This document shows, piece after piece, positions 22,373-34,500 of a stretch of 64,000 bases of DNA. The stretch is from Diplodia intermedia (taxonomy: Eukaryota > Ascomycota > Dothideomycetes > Botryosphaeriales > Botryosphaeriaceae), in assembly GCA_021495925.1 (NCBI GenBank), contig JAKEKT010000052.1:124001-188000 (forward strand). The letters are read 5' to 3'. The translations under genes were made by a program, and so were the position numbers. The notes under the pieces are model-generated. The model made no database searches. It saw nothing but the letters and a program-made list of their open reading frames with translations, and had not been told where the DNA came from. The first letter of the stretch is position 1; the number at the start of each line of letters is the position of its first letter.

Positions 22373-24309
22373 CTAAGCATCAGGCTTTTTGCTGTAGTCC
22401 AACTCCGGTCCTGTCCTGAGCGCACCGGTCTTGGCCTCGATCTCCGCTTTCTCCCGTGCAACTTTGGTAAACGGCACTCTCAGCTTCACAAAGTGCGCTG
22501 CTTTGGCAATAGTGCCCATGTTCTGCACCTTCTGATCCCTTAACCAATCTTGCATGTTCATGTACCCGATCATAAGCTGAAGAGAGTAATCTCCTGAATA
22601 GAAAGCGTCTCTATCGTCAAACGTTTCCCCAGCTCGGATGTTGCGGAACCTGGCGATGAACTGGTTAGTGGGGCAGTACATAATGAAACGCTTTCTTTGA
22701 TCTTACCACTTCATCGTTTTTTCGTCGTCTTTCGGCCGACCAAACCCATTGTCTTCGAGGTTATCCATATCCTGGACCAACTTGGAAGATTTTACTCCCC
22801 CTGCTACTTTCTGCTTCTCGGCTAATGAGTGACAAGAGGCGCAGGCAGAAACGAAGTTGTCCGCTAGCATCCGGCGACTGTCAGCGTCTTTGCGAGCGCG
22901 AACGATTCATAGTACCAACCAGGTCCATTCATTCTGCCGTTCCATCCCCAAAACGGGCGTTTTCCATGGAGTGAAGCTCGCAGTTTTGTAGCCTCTGGGT
23001 TGATCCAAGACTCCTGAGGCGTCTGGCCGTCTTCGTATCGTTTCTGCGTGAGGTCTGGATCGTTTCCCCACTGCAGTCCCACAGGAACGATCCTGTCCCA
23101 TGGCTTTCGATGAAAGGATCAGCTACTGCATCCCTTGGCCAGGGGTGGGGGCTCACTTACGTTTTTGTCGGATCGACGGCCGTCGTACATGAACGTGCCA
23201 AACACCCATCCTATCGGCGCCCCGTCATCCTGGACGGCAAAGTCAATCTGAAGCAAGCGCACTTCTGAAGCATGGTCGTTCCGCAACTGCGGATTCTCCG
23301 GCGATTGGGCAGTGACCTTCAGTTTTCATCAATCAAACTGAGCACATCGGGCTGACCGTGAAACTCACAGCGGTGAAAGCGGGAGATCCCTTCATCGAAG
23401 AAACCTCGTCGTCCTTGGCGTCGGTCATGAGGACCTATGTGCTGTATCAGCCGAAGAGCTCCATCAATCCATGTCCAATTGGCCAAGCTTTACTTTGAAC
23501 ACACAACTTCCTTTCGGGAACTTTATGTCGGCGTCCCACTTCGGGTTGTTCGGGTCCGCCCACATTGTACCAAACACGGTGGAGGCTACCGATAGTTAGC
23601 CCTTTCTCATCCGGTCACCAAGTTGCGAGTTGCACTGCATGTACCAACGCTATTGAAGAAACCAATGGCCCATGTTTGAAGCACGCGATGCTGGTTATCG
23701 GAAAGCTCCAGGCTTGGTGTCGGACGCTCAAAGGTCAAACCGCTGATCGGTTCTCGACCCGATTTGCCATAGTTCATCCAAGGTGCATGGTACCAGTCTC
23801 GTACCTGGTAATACTGGTCAATATCTCGACGCTGAGGGACGTATGCTTAACGAAGGAGCACTTACCTTGTTTTCGTGGACGTTGAAGTTGTTGTTGACAT
23901 TTCCCTCGAAGCAGTACTCCTTAACACGAGCGCAGAATCCCAGGGGATCCTTCTTATAGTCGACCAGAGTCCAGGGCGCATCGAGCATCGGATCCGACAC
24001 CGGCGGAGGAATTGACGGATCGGGTAGACCGGGCACTCGGCCGATGCTCTTGTTGGCTGCCGCCTCCAGAGGGGCGGGGTAGTCGTTACGGATCTTGAAC
24101 AGCGGCCCCGACCAGTTGGTGGGTGGACTGTAGTTTGAGGAGCTGTGGAACATCTCCTCGGCCGTGTTGAATGTTCCGCCGCTGCTTTCTGGAGTCGACG
24201 ATGGATTTCCCCCGCCCGCTGCTACCAGCCCGGCTGCTCCAATTGAAGTGGCAGCCCCACTCCCCGCCAGCAAACGACGAGACAGGCGTGGGAAACGTCG
24301 AGATGCCAT
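22373..24309 (-). CDS. Cytochrome c-like protein with CxxCH motif (8 exons)
   Basis: Exons (minus): 24309-23866, 23804-23645, 23585-23494, 23434-23369, 23316-23161, 23103-22920, 22863-22707 and 22649-22373; total 511 aa. The seven introns are 52-61 bp and every junction keeps the frame (HENK/VRDWYHAPWMNYG, FFNSV/ASTVFGTMWADPNN, CVFK/VLMTDAKDD, FTA/VTAQSPENP, SDKN/PWDRIVPVGLQWG, RMNGP/ADNF, TMKW/FRNIRAGE). The heme-c attachment motif CASCH is at about 375-379. The N-terminus (MASRRFPRLSRRLLAGSGAA, then Gly/Ala-rich hydrophobic residues) is basic followed by apolar, like a bipartite mitochondrial presequence. The overall pattern (WMNYGKSGREPISGL, LQWGNDP, ESWINPEA, MNGPADN...CxxCH) recalls bacterial c-type cytochrome family proteins, which is from memory. 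Role unknown; an electron-transfer or heme-binding protein in the intermembrane space is an inference. Its promoter lies at the edge of a RIP block. Confidence 0.8.
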
Positions 24310-24666
24310 TTGGCGTAGCGTGGATTGAATGACAGATGGGCGGCTAGAGGTGCGATATTGAATGGAGCGGGCAAATATAACTGTAAGGTGGATTGATAAA
24401 GACACTGAGAAGGTGACATAAATTATAATTTAGGGACGAATTGTGGTCCGATTCTACCTTAAAAGAGTTTTATATTTATATATAGCTAATATCTTTAAAA
24501 TGTGCATATAGCTAGTATTACCATGCTACGCACTTAGATCGTAAGTGGCTTATTAGATAACTAAATAGTAGTAGCTTATATTATAATAATAATAATCGTT
24601 TTATTAAAAGAATAAGCGTAGTATAAGCGTTTTAGAGCCTCTCTTTTTATTTACGAGGCTAGAATA

Positions 24667-27600
24667 TATTAGAATTTAAATAAATAAGAATATATTTATA
24701 TATCTATTAAAGATAAGATATAAGAAGTAATAAAGAACTATTTTAAAGATCGCTTATATACTTTACTTCTTACTAACTAAGCTATTTACTATTATAGAAT
24801 AACGACCTTTAAATTCGACCCTTAAGAATTACGCTAAGACCGATACTATTCGAAAGCTCTTAATTCTTTTAGCTAGAATCTCGATTCTTAGCTTCGTAGA
24901 CGTACGCGCTATTACGTAATACGTAGAAAAAGAGGTATTTTAGATAGTACTAGACTAGCTAGGGCTTCGTAGTTCTTTCTATTCTCGAAAATCACTTAAA
25001 TTTATTCTAAACTTCGTATAGAGAACCGTACGATACTAAGAAATTTATTTTTAAAGTTATATTTCGATAGCTCTTTTCTACGCCCGAAAACTCTATTTTA
25101 AAGCCTACTAGAAGCTTCTTTTCTAGGCCTTACTAAAGAGTTTTACGTATATAGACGCTTCGTACGATTCGAGCTTAACGCTAAGGCGCTACTCAATTTC
25201 TTAAAATCTTTAATATTTATATCGGCTCTATCGACCTCTTCGTTTACTTCTAGAGAGTAAGTAATTAAGAAAAGCCCTTATCTCGACCTAGGTTTCTTTT
25301 ATTTACGGCTTAGTTTAGACGAAACTAAAGCCGATAATTTACTTCTAGTCTATTTCTTATCTATTTCTATTATTTCTATACGTTTTCTTTATAAAAAGAG
25401 CTTAGAAATTCTCTTTTAAATTTAGAATATCTTCTTCGAAGTAGAATTTACTCTCTTTAAGTCCTACTCTATCTTTCTTAACGTAGAATATAGACTTCGA
25501 GGCTATAGATACGGCTATAGAAAACTTCGAGAATTCTTTAGCTACGCCTACGCCTCTTTTAATAGTAGCTACGCTAGACCTCTCGATCTCTAAACCCGCG
25601 GAAAATCTCTTTTCGTAAGAGAATCTACGTAAGAAACGACTCTTTCTAAGAATTATACTAACCTCTCTCGCGAAGAAAGAAATATCGAACTCTTAATTTG
25701 TCTTTAAACCTTATATTAACTTAAATATTAAGAATATACGATAACTCGAAATAAATCTACGGTCGTTAAAAGAGGCCGTAAAATACGTACTCGATCTTCT
25801 AGTTAAGGCCGCGAATCTCGTCTTCTTTAAAGAAAAATAGAGGTCTATTCTAGATCTAATCGAGATCGTACGATAGTATACTAAGACGAGTAAAATCGTA
25901 AATAAGACTAGCGCGATTCTTACTACGTAAGTTCGAGCCCTTAAAAAGACCGCGATAGACCTCGCGAAAAAAACAAAGAATTTATCTAAGTTCGCTATTA
26001 CTATTTTCTTAAACTAGATCTTATAAAGGACTATCTCTTCGACCTTATAACGTTCGAAGCCTACGTAGTAGTCGATCGTAGTATCTAGCTAATCTACGTA
26101 TATCTCGATAGCTACTACCGCCGCGTTAAAAAAAGAACTATAGATTATCTCTTCTTTAAAGAAGAAGTTAAAGGCTTCTATATTTAAGAAAGTTACGCGG
26201 TAGATTATTCTTACGCCGGCTATAGAAATCGCGAACTTCTCGTTCTTTAAACTATAAAACGCCTTTAATAAAACGTTTTTAAACTAGCTTAAGAGAACGA
26301 GATCTATAATTATAATAATCTCTCTCTCGTTAAAAAAGAATATTATACTTATTATATACGAGAACTTCTTCGCCGAATTTCTTTTAAAGAATAAGACGAT
26401 AATTAATTAGATTATCTCTACTTAATTAATTATAAAAAACCGCACGTAGTATAAGATAGCCGTATATAATATATCTACGCGAGACCTTTCGACCCTCTTT
26501 CGCGAGAACTTTAGCGAGGCTATTTAAATAGAAATTAAGATCTATAACGATAGTCTAAAGATTATTAGTACCCTCTACTAGCTTACGCTAGAGGCTAGAA
26601 GAGCGAAGTAGTCTACGAACTCGCTAGTTCTCGTATTTAAGATTAAAGAGAAGGCTCGAAAGACTATCTCTAAATATCTCTATATTTACGGCGTTTTTAT
26701 TAAGGCGAAGAAGCTAAGAGGACTAAGAAATACTCTAAAGAACTCTAAATAAACTCGTTTTAAATAAGTTCTTTACGAGTTCTATAAGCTAACTTAAATA
26801 GAAGTATTTTAATAACGAAATCTATTCTAGATATTATAGTAGAGTTAAAGATAGACCTCGTTCTTTATTAAGAACTATATATCTTATTTTATAAGAACTC
26901 GGGCTTTTAATTAATTAATTATCTCTTATTTATTTAAATTCTATCGATCTATTCTTTCGATCTAAGGCCTCGAATATTAATCTACGTCTTTCGCTTTCTT
27001 AGAGGAATAAAGATAAATTTAGAGGCCGAATTCTAGTAAAGTTCTAATCTAATAGTTCTAAGTATAGAGTAGCGAAAGTTAAAGTTTAAGCTACTTAACT
27101 TATATAACTAGAAGAATTAAACGGGTAACGATTTTTAGCTTACTCTAGAACGCGTTTTATAATAATAATCCCTTAGAACGTAGGCTATAGTAGCTAGGAA
27201 TTTTAATATTTATTATTTCTAGTAGAATCTAGAATCTTTCCCCTTATCTAGCGCTAATCGACTAGTAAAATAGTTAGAAGAAAACGATCTATCTCTCTTA
27301 AATAAAAAGAACGAGAATATCTTTTATCGCTCTTATCTAGAAAGAGAAATAATTATCGATCTTATACTTACTACGTCGGTCTTAGCTAATAGAATTATTA
27401 ACTAGTAAACGATCGCGAACTTCGGCTTTAATTATAAGATAATTCTATTTAGTCTAGAACCGGCCGGCTATACGGGACCTTCTACGATAGCTACTACCGC
27501 TAGATTTAATATAGAAAAGACCAACTAGCCTAAGTTTTAGAAAATCTTTAAATAATAGATAGAGACGATAGTATTTAAGGCTCTAAAAAGCTTAGAATTA

Positions 27601-30600
27601 AACCTCTTATTAAAAGATATCTCTAAAGACTTAATAGAAGGCTCGATCCGCTAAATACTCGCGCTAGATATTCTAGAGGTAAGCCTTAACTAGACTATAT
27701 CTATCGCGGCGAACCTTTCTATTCCCCGATTAAAACTAGAAGCTCGATCTAAACCGTAGTAGTCGAACGAGCTTTTAGAAGAACGAAGACGACTATAAAG
27801 AAAGACTAACGCTTTTAAATCTCTACGTACGAAAGAGAATAAGCGAAGATACTTAAATAGTTAAAATATCTACTTCGAAGCGATTAAGAGAACTAAACGC
27901 GAATACTAGAATTCTTTTCTAGAAAAAGAAACCTTTAAGACTATTTTTAAGGCTATAGCTTATACTAAGCCTAGAACGTATGCTAGAATTTCTAAGATTA
28001 GCTACGATACGTATACGAAAAAACGCCTAGAAGATAGTTTTAAGAGAAAGTATTTAGCCCTTAGAAAGAAGCTTTTTTTACCGCTCTTTTCTATCGTCTC
28101 TTTTAACTAGTAAAGCTACGTTTCTAAACGCTAGAACTAGCCGGAGCTTAGTTTAAGAGAAATTAAAGATGCGTACTCTACGTAAATTAAAGAAAAAACG
28201 TTAGAACTAGACGCTATTACGTAAGAGATTATTACTTATACGTTTAGAGCGAAGTCTAGCGTCTTTACTAAGGTTTTTTCTACGCTATTCGTCTACGAAT
28301 ATTATTTTACGGGCTAGCGTACGACTATTAAAGTAATTCTAAGTAAGAGAAAGAGCGATATCGTAAACTTAAAGTTTTATCGTATTATTTCTCTTCTTAA
28401 TTATCTTAGAAAAGTACTAGAACGAATTACGGCTAAAAGACTAGACTATTTAGTAAAGATCTTTAATCTTCTTTACTATATCTAAATTAGAGAAAGGTTA
28501 AAGAAATTCGCGATAGATATTATAATACTTTTATTAAATAAAGTAGAGAAGAATTATCGTCTTAAATATAAGATCTTTATACTTTTTCTCGATATTAAAA
28601 GCGTCTTTAACTACGTGGCTAAAGAATAACTTCTAGCTATAATAGCTTAAATCGATATGCCGATTAACCTACTCGCGTAGATAAAATTATTTATATCTAT
28701 ACGAATACTAAGCCTCGCGTTTAACGAAGAGAAGAAAGAGTTTAGCTTAATAAAGATAAATATTTTATAAGAAAGCTCGATCTCGTTTATTCTCTTTTTA
28801 ATCTATCTTTAAGAGTTATTTTTTATCTTTAAAGCTTCGTTTCTCTCTTATATTAATAATATTACGCTTATAGCTAGCTTCGATAGCTAGAAATATAATA
28901 AGACGATTCTAGAGAAGAAGACGAGTAAACTCTATACGCGAAAATAGAAAAATTATATTAAATTTAATCTAAAAAAGACGAAGCTTATTTACTTTACTCG
29001 TTCTTTTAAGAAAGACTCGAAACCTCGTTTTATTTTAATTACGCTTTCTACGAAAAATATAATAGAATCTAAAGAATAGATTAAATAGCTAGAAATTTAC
29101 TTCGACTACGGGTTTATCTTTAAGACGTACGTATCTAAAAGAATTAGCTAGGCCCGTTCGGCCTTCTATTATCTCTCTAGACTAGTTAACGTTAAGAGAA
29201 AACTTTCTTTCTACGCGATTCGCTAGCTATATCTAGTTTACGTTACTACGGTTATAGACTACGGCTTCGAAATCTACTAAAAAAATTAGAGGTAGTTTAC
29301 CCGCTAATTTAGAGTTCTTTAGAATCTTATTCTATAAAAGATTCTAGAAATTTTTAAGACTACCTCTATAATTTCTCTAGAAATAGAGAGTAAAATTTTA
29401 TTAGCGAATATTTATTTAAATAAGTAGTTACGAAAATATACTCTTAGAATAAATTTACTCGAAGAATTCTACTCTATTTAAATTAAACTAGAGAAGATTA
29501 ATCTAGATCGACGGGTTTTAGATAGACCTACGTAGTTAGAGAAGATTAAACTTCTTTTAAAAATATAACCCGCGTCTTTAGAAGTAGTTAAACCCTTCTA
29601 CTTTTCGTTATAGTTACTTAAACTATTCTATTCGACTACGATTAGTCTCTTAAATAAAGAGAAGTAGACTAAGGCCTACGCGCTTAAAGTTAAGAGAATA
29701 CTTTCTAATCGAATAGCTATCTATTCTAACGTCTTCGTTCTATCTACGGGTGAAAACGTAGAAATCGAGGTAGTAGTCTTCGACTTTAGCTAATCTAAAG
29801 AGAATCTAGCGCGCTAGATTTATAAGAACCTTAATTTCGAGAATCTAGTATATAATAATAAGATAGAGAGACTAGTAATAGCTCTAAAACTCGCCGTTAG
29901 AGCCGAGTACGCCTCTAAAGATATAAGAATCTACGCGAATAACTAGGCCGCGATTCTTAGACTAAGTAAGCCCGCTAATACGCTCGAGTAAGTATAGTAA
30001 ATTTAGGCTATTAGATTAGCTAAAACGCTAAGAGCTAGAGAAAATACCGTCTCTCTAAAATAATATCTCGGCTATAAGAACGTTCTAGATAATAAGTACG
30101 TCGATTAGCTTACGAAAAGAGCTATAAAGTACTCTTTAAGTAGAGTCTCTACTTCTTTAAGCTTCTATCGAAGTAAAGTTAAGTAGAAGACCTACGAGAA
30201 GTAGAAAATAAAGCTTAAATTAACGTTAAACTCGCTCTATAAACGTATCTTTAGTTTAGAGATAGAGTAGCGGCTTAAATCTTCTATAAAAGTTAAAGAA
30301 ACGGCCTTCGCCTTCTATTAACTAAAGATTAAATACGGCTACTTTAAGTCTTATCTTTATCGTCTTAACTACGTCGAAAACGACTAGTATAGATATAGTC
30401 GTATAACTAGATAGATACTATGTTATCTACTTCTCTCTTATTCTCTTTATAGAGGCCCTCGAGTTCTCTTAAAAGACGGGCTTAAGAAGTATTAACTTAA
30501 TCTTTTAAATCTCTTTTTCTCGACTTTAGAAACTAGTCTAACGGCTAAGTTCTTAGAATAAATAAAGATTACTACTAGACGATAGTAATTAAACGACTTA

Positions 30601-31332
30601 TTTAACGAGATCTAAATACGTATCGCTAGACGCTTATTTATACTTATTTCTTTCTTCTATTCTCTTCTTCTACTTCTTCTCGTTCTCGGCGCCCTCGCCG
30701 CTTTCGATTTAAAGTAGAAATAGACGAGAACTAAAGAAAAACGGCTAAATAGCGGGTATTTAAGCTTAAGTAGCCGTTTCTACTAGTATCTACGGCTATC
30801 TAGTATAGTTAGTAACTAAGCTAACGAGGCTAAAAAGCCGAGATTTAATTTTTAGTCGAGTAATCTCTATTTAGAGCTCTTTTTTAGATTTCTAAATTTA
30901 GAAGTAGAATTATATAGCTAGTTCGCTAGTAGTAATACTTCGACTAGTTATAATAAATAGTAAGTAAGTATTAGTCTTAGATAAAAGAAAGCTAAATAAA
31001 TCTAACTAGTCGAAAAGACCCTCTCTAAGAAGAGAGCTTACTTACTTTACTTTTTATCTCTATTTTCGTTAGTTTCTAAGCTCTCGCTTTATTTTATTTA
31101 TCTTTTTTTTATTTTATCTACGCTCTCTACTCTTCTTTAAAGCTTTTAAGTATACCGTTTCTAGTATTCGTCTAGAACCCTCTCTAGCATATATATATTT
31201 AGATATATAGATAGAAGCGAGCCCTCTTAAGAGACCTCGTCTCTAATAGTTCTAGACTTTAGAGAGACGTTAAACTAAATAAATAAAAATAAATAAAATA
31301 AATTTACTATTATAAATACTTATATTCTAATA
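24667..31332. repeat. LTR A of the outer element, split by LINE L1
   Basis: The LTR sequence occupies 24667-24796 and resumes at 31315-31332: 130 + 18 = 148 bp, exactly the length of LTR B. The sequence ATTTACTATTATA is repeated on both sides of the LINE (24784-24796, 31302-31314). Confidence 0.8.
24797..31301 (+). mobile_element. LINE L1, full-length Tad1-like non-LTR retrotransposon, RIP-inactivated
   Basis: 6505 bp with a perfect 13-bp target duplication and an A-rich TAAA-type 3' tail (31275-31301). Reading through stops, a gag-like ORF1 occupies about 25.0-26.7 kb. ORF2 shows an AP-endonuclease relic RNFNIYY (about 27190, from GDFN-type), reverse transcriptase with SLLNYLRKVLERITAKRL (about 28390-28440) and YINNITLIAS at 28849-28878 (catalytic YxDD with both Asp turned to Asn), then RNase H (about 29760-30130; VVVFDFS, AVRAEYASKDIRIYANN). 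Domain order EN-RT-RNase H and insertion by short direct duplications fit the Tad1 clade of fungal LINEs. Confidence 0.85.
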
Positions 31333-31553
31333 TATCTTCTTCGCGTCTTATCTAATAGAGAAGTACGCGATACTAGCTATAGTATTAAATAGTAAAAATA
31401 GAAGATATATAAAATAATTAAAAGTTAAACTTATAAATAGTAAAAAGAAAGAAAAGATAGTATTAAAGTCTTTTATAAAAGATAATAATAGTATTAAAGC
31501 CTTCTATAAGAGTAAAAATTAAATCTACTCTCTAATTACTAGATATAGTAGTA
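31333..31553. other. Fragment of outer LTR element between L1 and L2
   Basis: This is the spacer between the two inverted LINEs. It should contain the sequence immediately internal to LTR A, including any primer-binding site, but RIP prevents me from matching a tRNA. Confidence 0.5.
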
Positions 31554-34500
31554 TTTTTTATTTTTATTTATTTAGTTTAACGTCTCTCTAGAGTCTAGAA
31601 CTATTAGAGATAAGATCTCTTAAGAGGGCCCGCTTCTATCTATATATCTAAATATATACGTATCGAAGAAGAGTTCTAGAAGAATACTAGAAATAATATA
31701 TTTAAAAGCTTAAAGAAGAGTAGAGAGCGTAGATAAAATAAAAAAAAGATAAATAAAATAAAATAAGAGCTTAGAAACTAATAAAAATAGAAATAAAAGT
31801 AAAGTAAGTAAGCTCTCTTTTTAAAGAGAGTCTCTTTAGCTAGTTAGATCTATTTAGCTTTCTTCTATCTAAGACTAATACTTACTTACTATTTATTATA
31901 ACTAGTCGAAGTATTACTACTAGCGAACTAGCTATATAACTCTACTTCTAAATTTAGAAATCTAAAAAAGAGCTCTAAATAGAGATTACTTAATTAGAAA
32001 TTAAATTTTAGCTTTTTAGCCCCGTTAGCTTAGTTATTAACTATATTAGATAGCCGTAGATACTAGTAGAAACGACTACTTAAGCTTAAATATCTACTAT
32101 TTAGTCGTTTTTCTTCGGTTCTCGCCCGTTTCTACTCTAAATCGAAAGCGGCGAGGGCGCCGAGAACGAAAAGAAGTAGAAGAAGAGAATAGAAGAAAGA
32201 AATAAATATAAATAAGCGTTTAGTAATATATATTTAGATCTCGTTAGATAAATTATTTAATTATTATCGTCTAGTAGTAATCTTTATTTATTCTAAGAAC
32301 TTAGCCGTTAGGCTAGTTTCTAAAGTTAAGAAAAAGAGATTTAAAAGATCGAGTTAATACTTCTTAAGTCTATCTTTTAAGAGAATTCGAGAGCCTCTAT
32401 AAAGAGAATAAGAGAGAAGTAGATAATATAGTATCTATCTAGCTATACGACTATATCTATACTAGTCGTTTTCGGCGTAGTTAAGACGATAAAGATAAGA
32501 CTTAAAGTAGTTATATTTAATCTTTAGTTAATAGAAGGCGAAGGCCGTTTCTCTAACTTTCGTAGAAGATTTAAGTCGCTACTTTATCTCTAAATTAAAG
32601 ATATATTTATAGAGCGAGTTTAACGTTAATTTAAGCTTTATTTTTTACTTCTCGTAGGTCTTCTACTTAATTTTACTTCGATAGAAGCTTAGAGAAGTAG
32701 AGGCTCTACTTAAAGAGTACTTTATAGCTCTTTTCGCGAGCTAATTAGCGTACTTATTATCTAGAACGTTCTCGTAGCCGAAGTATTATTTTAGAGAGAC
32801 GGTATTCTCTCTAGTTCTTAGTATTTTAGCTAATCTAATAGCCCGAATTTACTATGCTTACTCGAGCGTATTAGCGGGCTTACTTAGTCTAAGAATCGCG
32901 GTCTAGTTATTCGCGTAGATTCTTATATCTTTAAAGACGTGCCCGGCTCTAACGACGAGTTTTAGAGCTATTACTAGCCCCTCTATCTCGCCGTTATATA
33001 CTAGATTCTTAAAATTAAGATTCTTATAAATCTAGCGCGCTAGATTCTCTTTAGATTAGCTAAAGTTAAAGACTACTACCTCGACCTCTACGTTTTTATT
33101 CGTAAATAGAATAAAGACGTTAGAATAGATAGCTATTTAATTAGAGAGTATCTTTTTAGCTTTAAGCGCGTAGGTCTTAGCCTACTTCTCTTTATTTAAG
33201 AGGCTAATCGTAGTCGAATAGAGTAGTTTAAGTAACTACGACGAAAAGTAGAAGAGTTTAACTACTTTTAAAGACGTAGATTATATTTTTAAAAGAAGTT
33301 TAATCTTCTCTAACTACGTAGGTCTATCTAAAATCTATTAATCTAGGTTAATCTTCTCTAGTTCGATTCGAATAGAGTAGAATTCTTTAAGTAAATTTAT
33401 TCTAAGAGTATATTTTCGTAATCGCTCGTTTAAACGAATATTCGCTAGTAGAATTTTACTCTCTATTTCTAGAGAAATTATAGAGATAGTCTTAAAAACC
33501 TCTAGAATCTTTTATAGAGTAAGATTCTAAAGAACTCTAAATTAGCGGGTAAACTATCTCTAATTTTTTTAGTAGATTTCGAAGCCGTAGTCTATAATCG
33601 TAGTAACGTAAGCTAGATATAGCTAGCGAACTATATAAGAGAAAAGCCTTCTCTCGACGTTAGCTAGTCTAGAGAGGCGATAGAAGGCTAAATAAGCCTA
33701 GCTAATTCTTTTAGATACGTGCGTCTTAAAGATAAATTTATAGTTAAAGTAAATTTTTAGCTATTTAATCTATTCTTTAGATTCTATTACGTTTCTCGTA
33801 GAAAGCGTAATTAAAATAGAACGAGGTTTTAAGTCTTTCTTAAAAGAATAAATAAAGTAAATAAGCTTCGTCTTTTTTAGATTAAATTTAATATAGTTTT
33901 TCTATTCTCGCGTATAGAGTTTACTCGTCTTTTTCTTTAGAATCGTCTTATTACGTTTCTAGCTATCGAAGCTAGCTATAAGCGTAATATCGTCGATATA
34001 AAAGAGAAATAAAGCTTTAGAGACGAAAAATAACTCTTAAAGATAGATTAGAAAGAGAATAAATAAGACTAGACTTTCTTATAAAATATTTATCTTTATT
34101 AAGCTAAACTCTTTCTTCTCTTTATTAAACGCGAGGCTTAGTATTCGTATAGATATAAATAATTTTATCTACGCGAGTAGATTAATTAATATACTAATTT
34201 AAGTTATTATAGCTAGAAGTTATTCTTTAACTACGTAGTTAAAGGCGCTTTTAATATTAAGAAAAAGTATAAAGATCTTACGTTTAAAACGATAATTCTT
34301 TTCTACTTTATTTAATAAAAGTATTATAATATCGATCGCGAATTTCTTTAATCTTTTTCTAATTTAGATATAGTAAAGAAGATTAAAGATCTTCGCTAAA
34401 TAGTTTAGTCTTTTAGTCGTAATTCGTTCTAGTACTTTTCTAAGATAATTAAGAAGAGAAATAATATAATAAAACTTTAAATTCATAATATTACTCTTTT

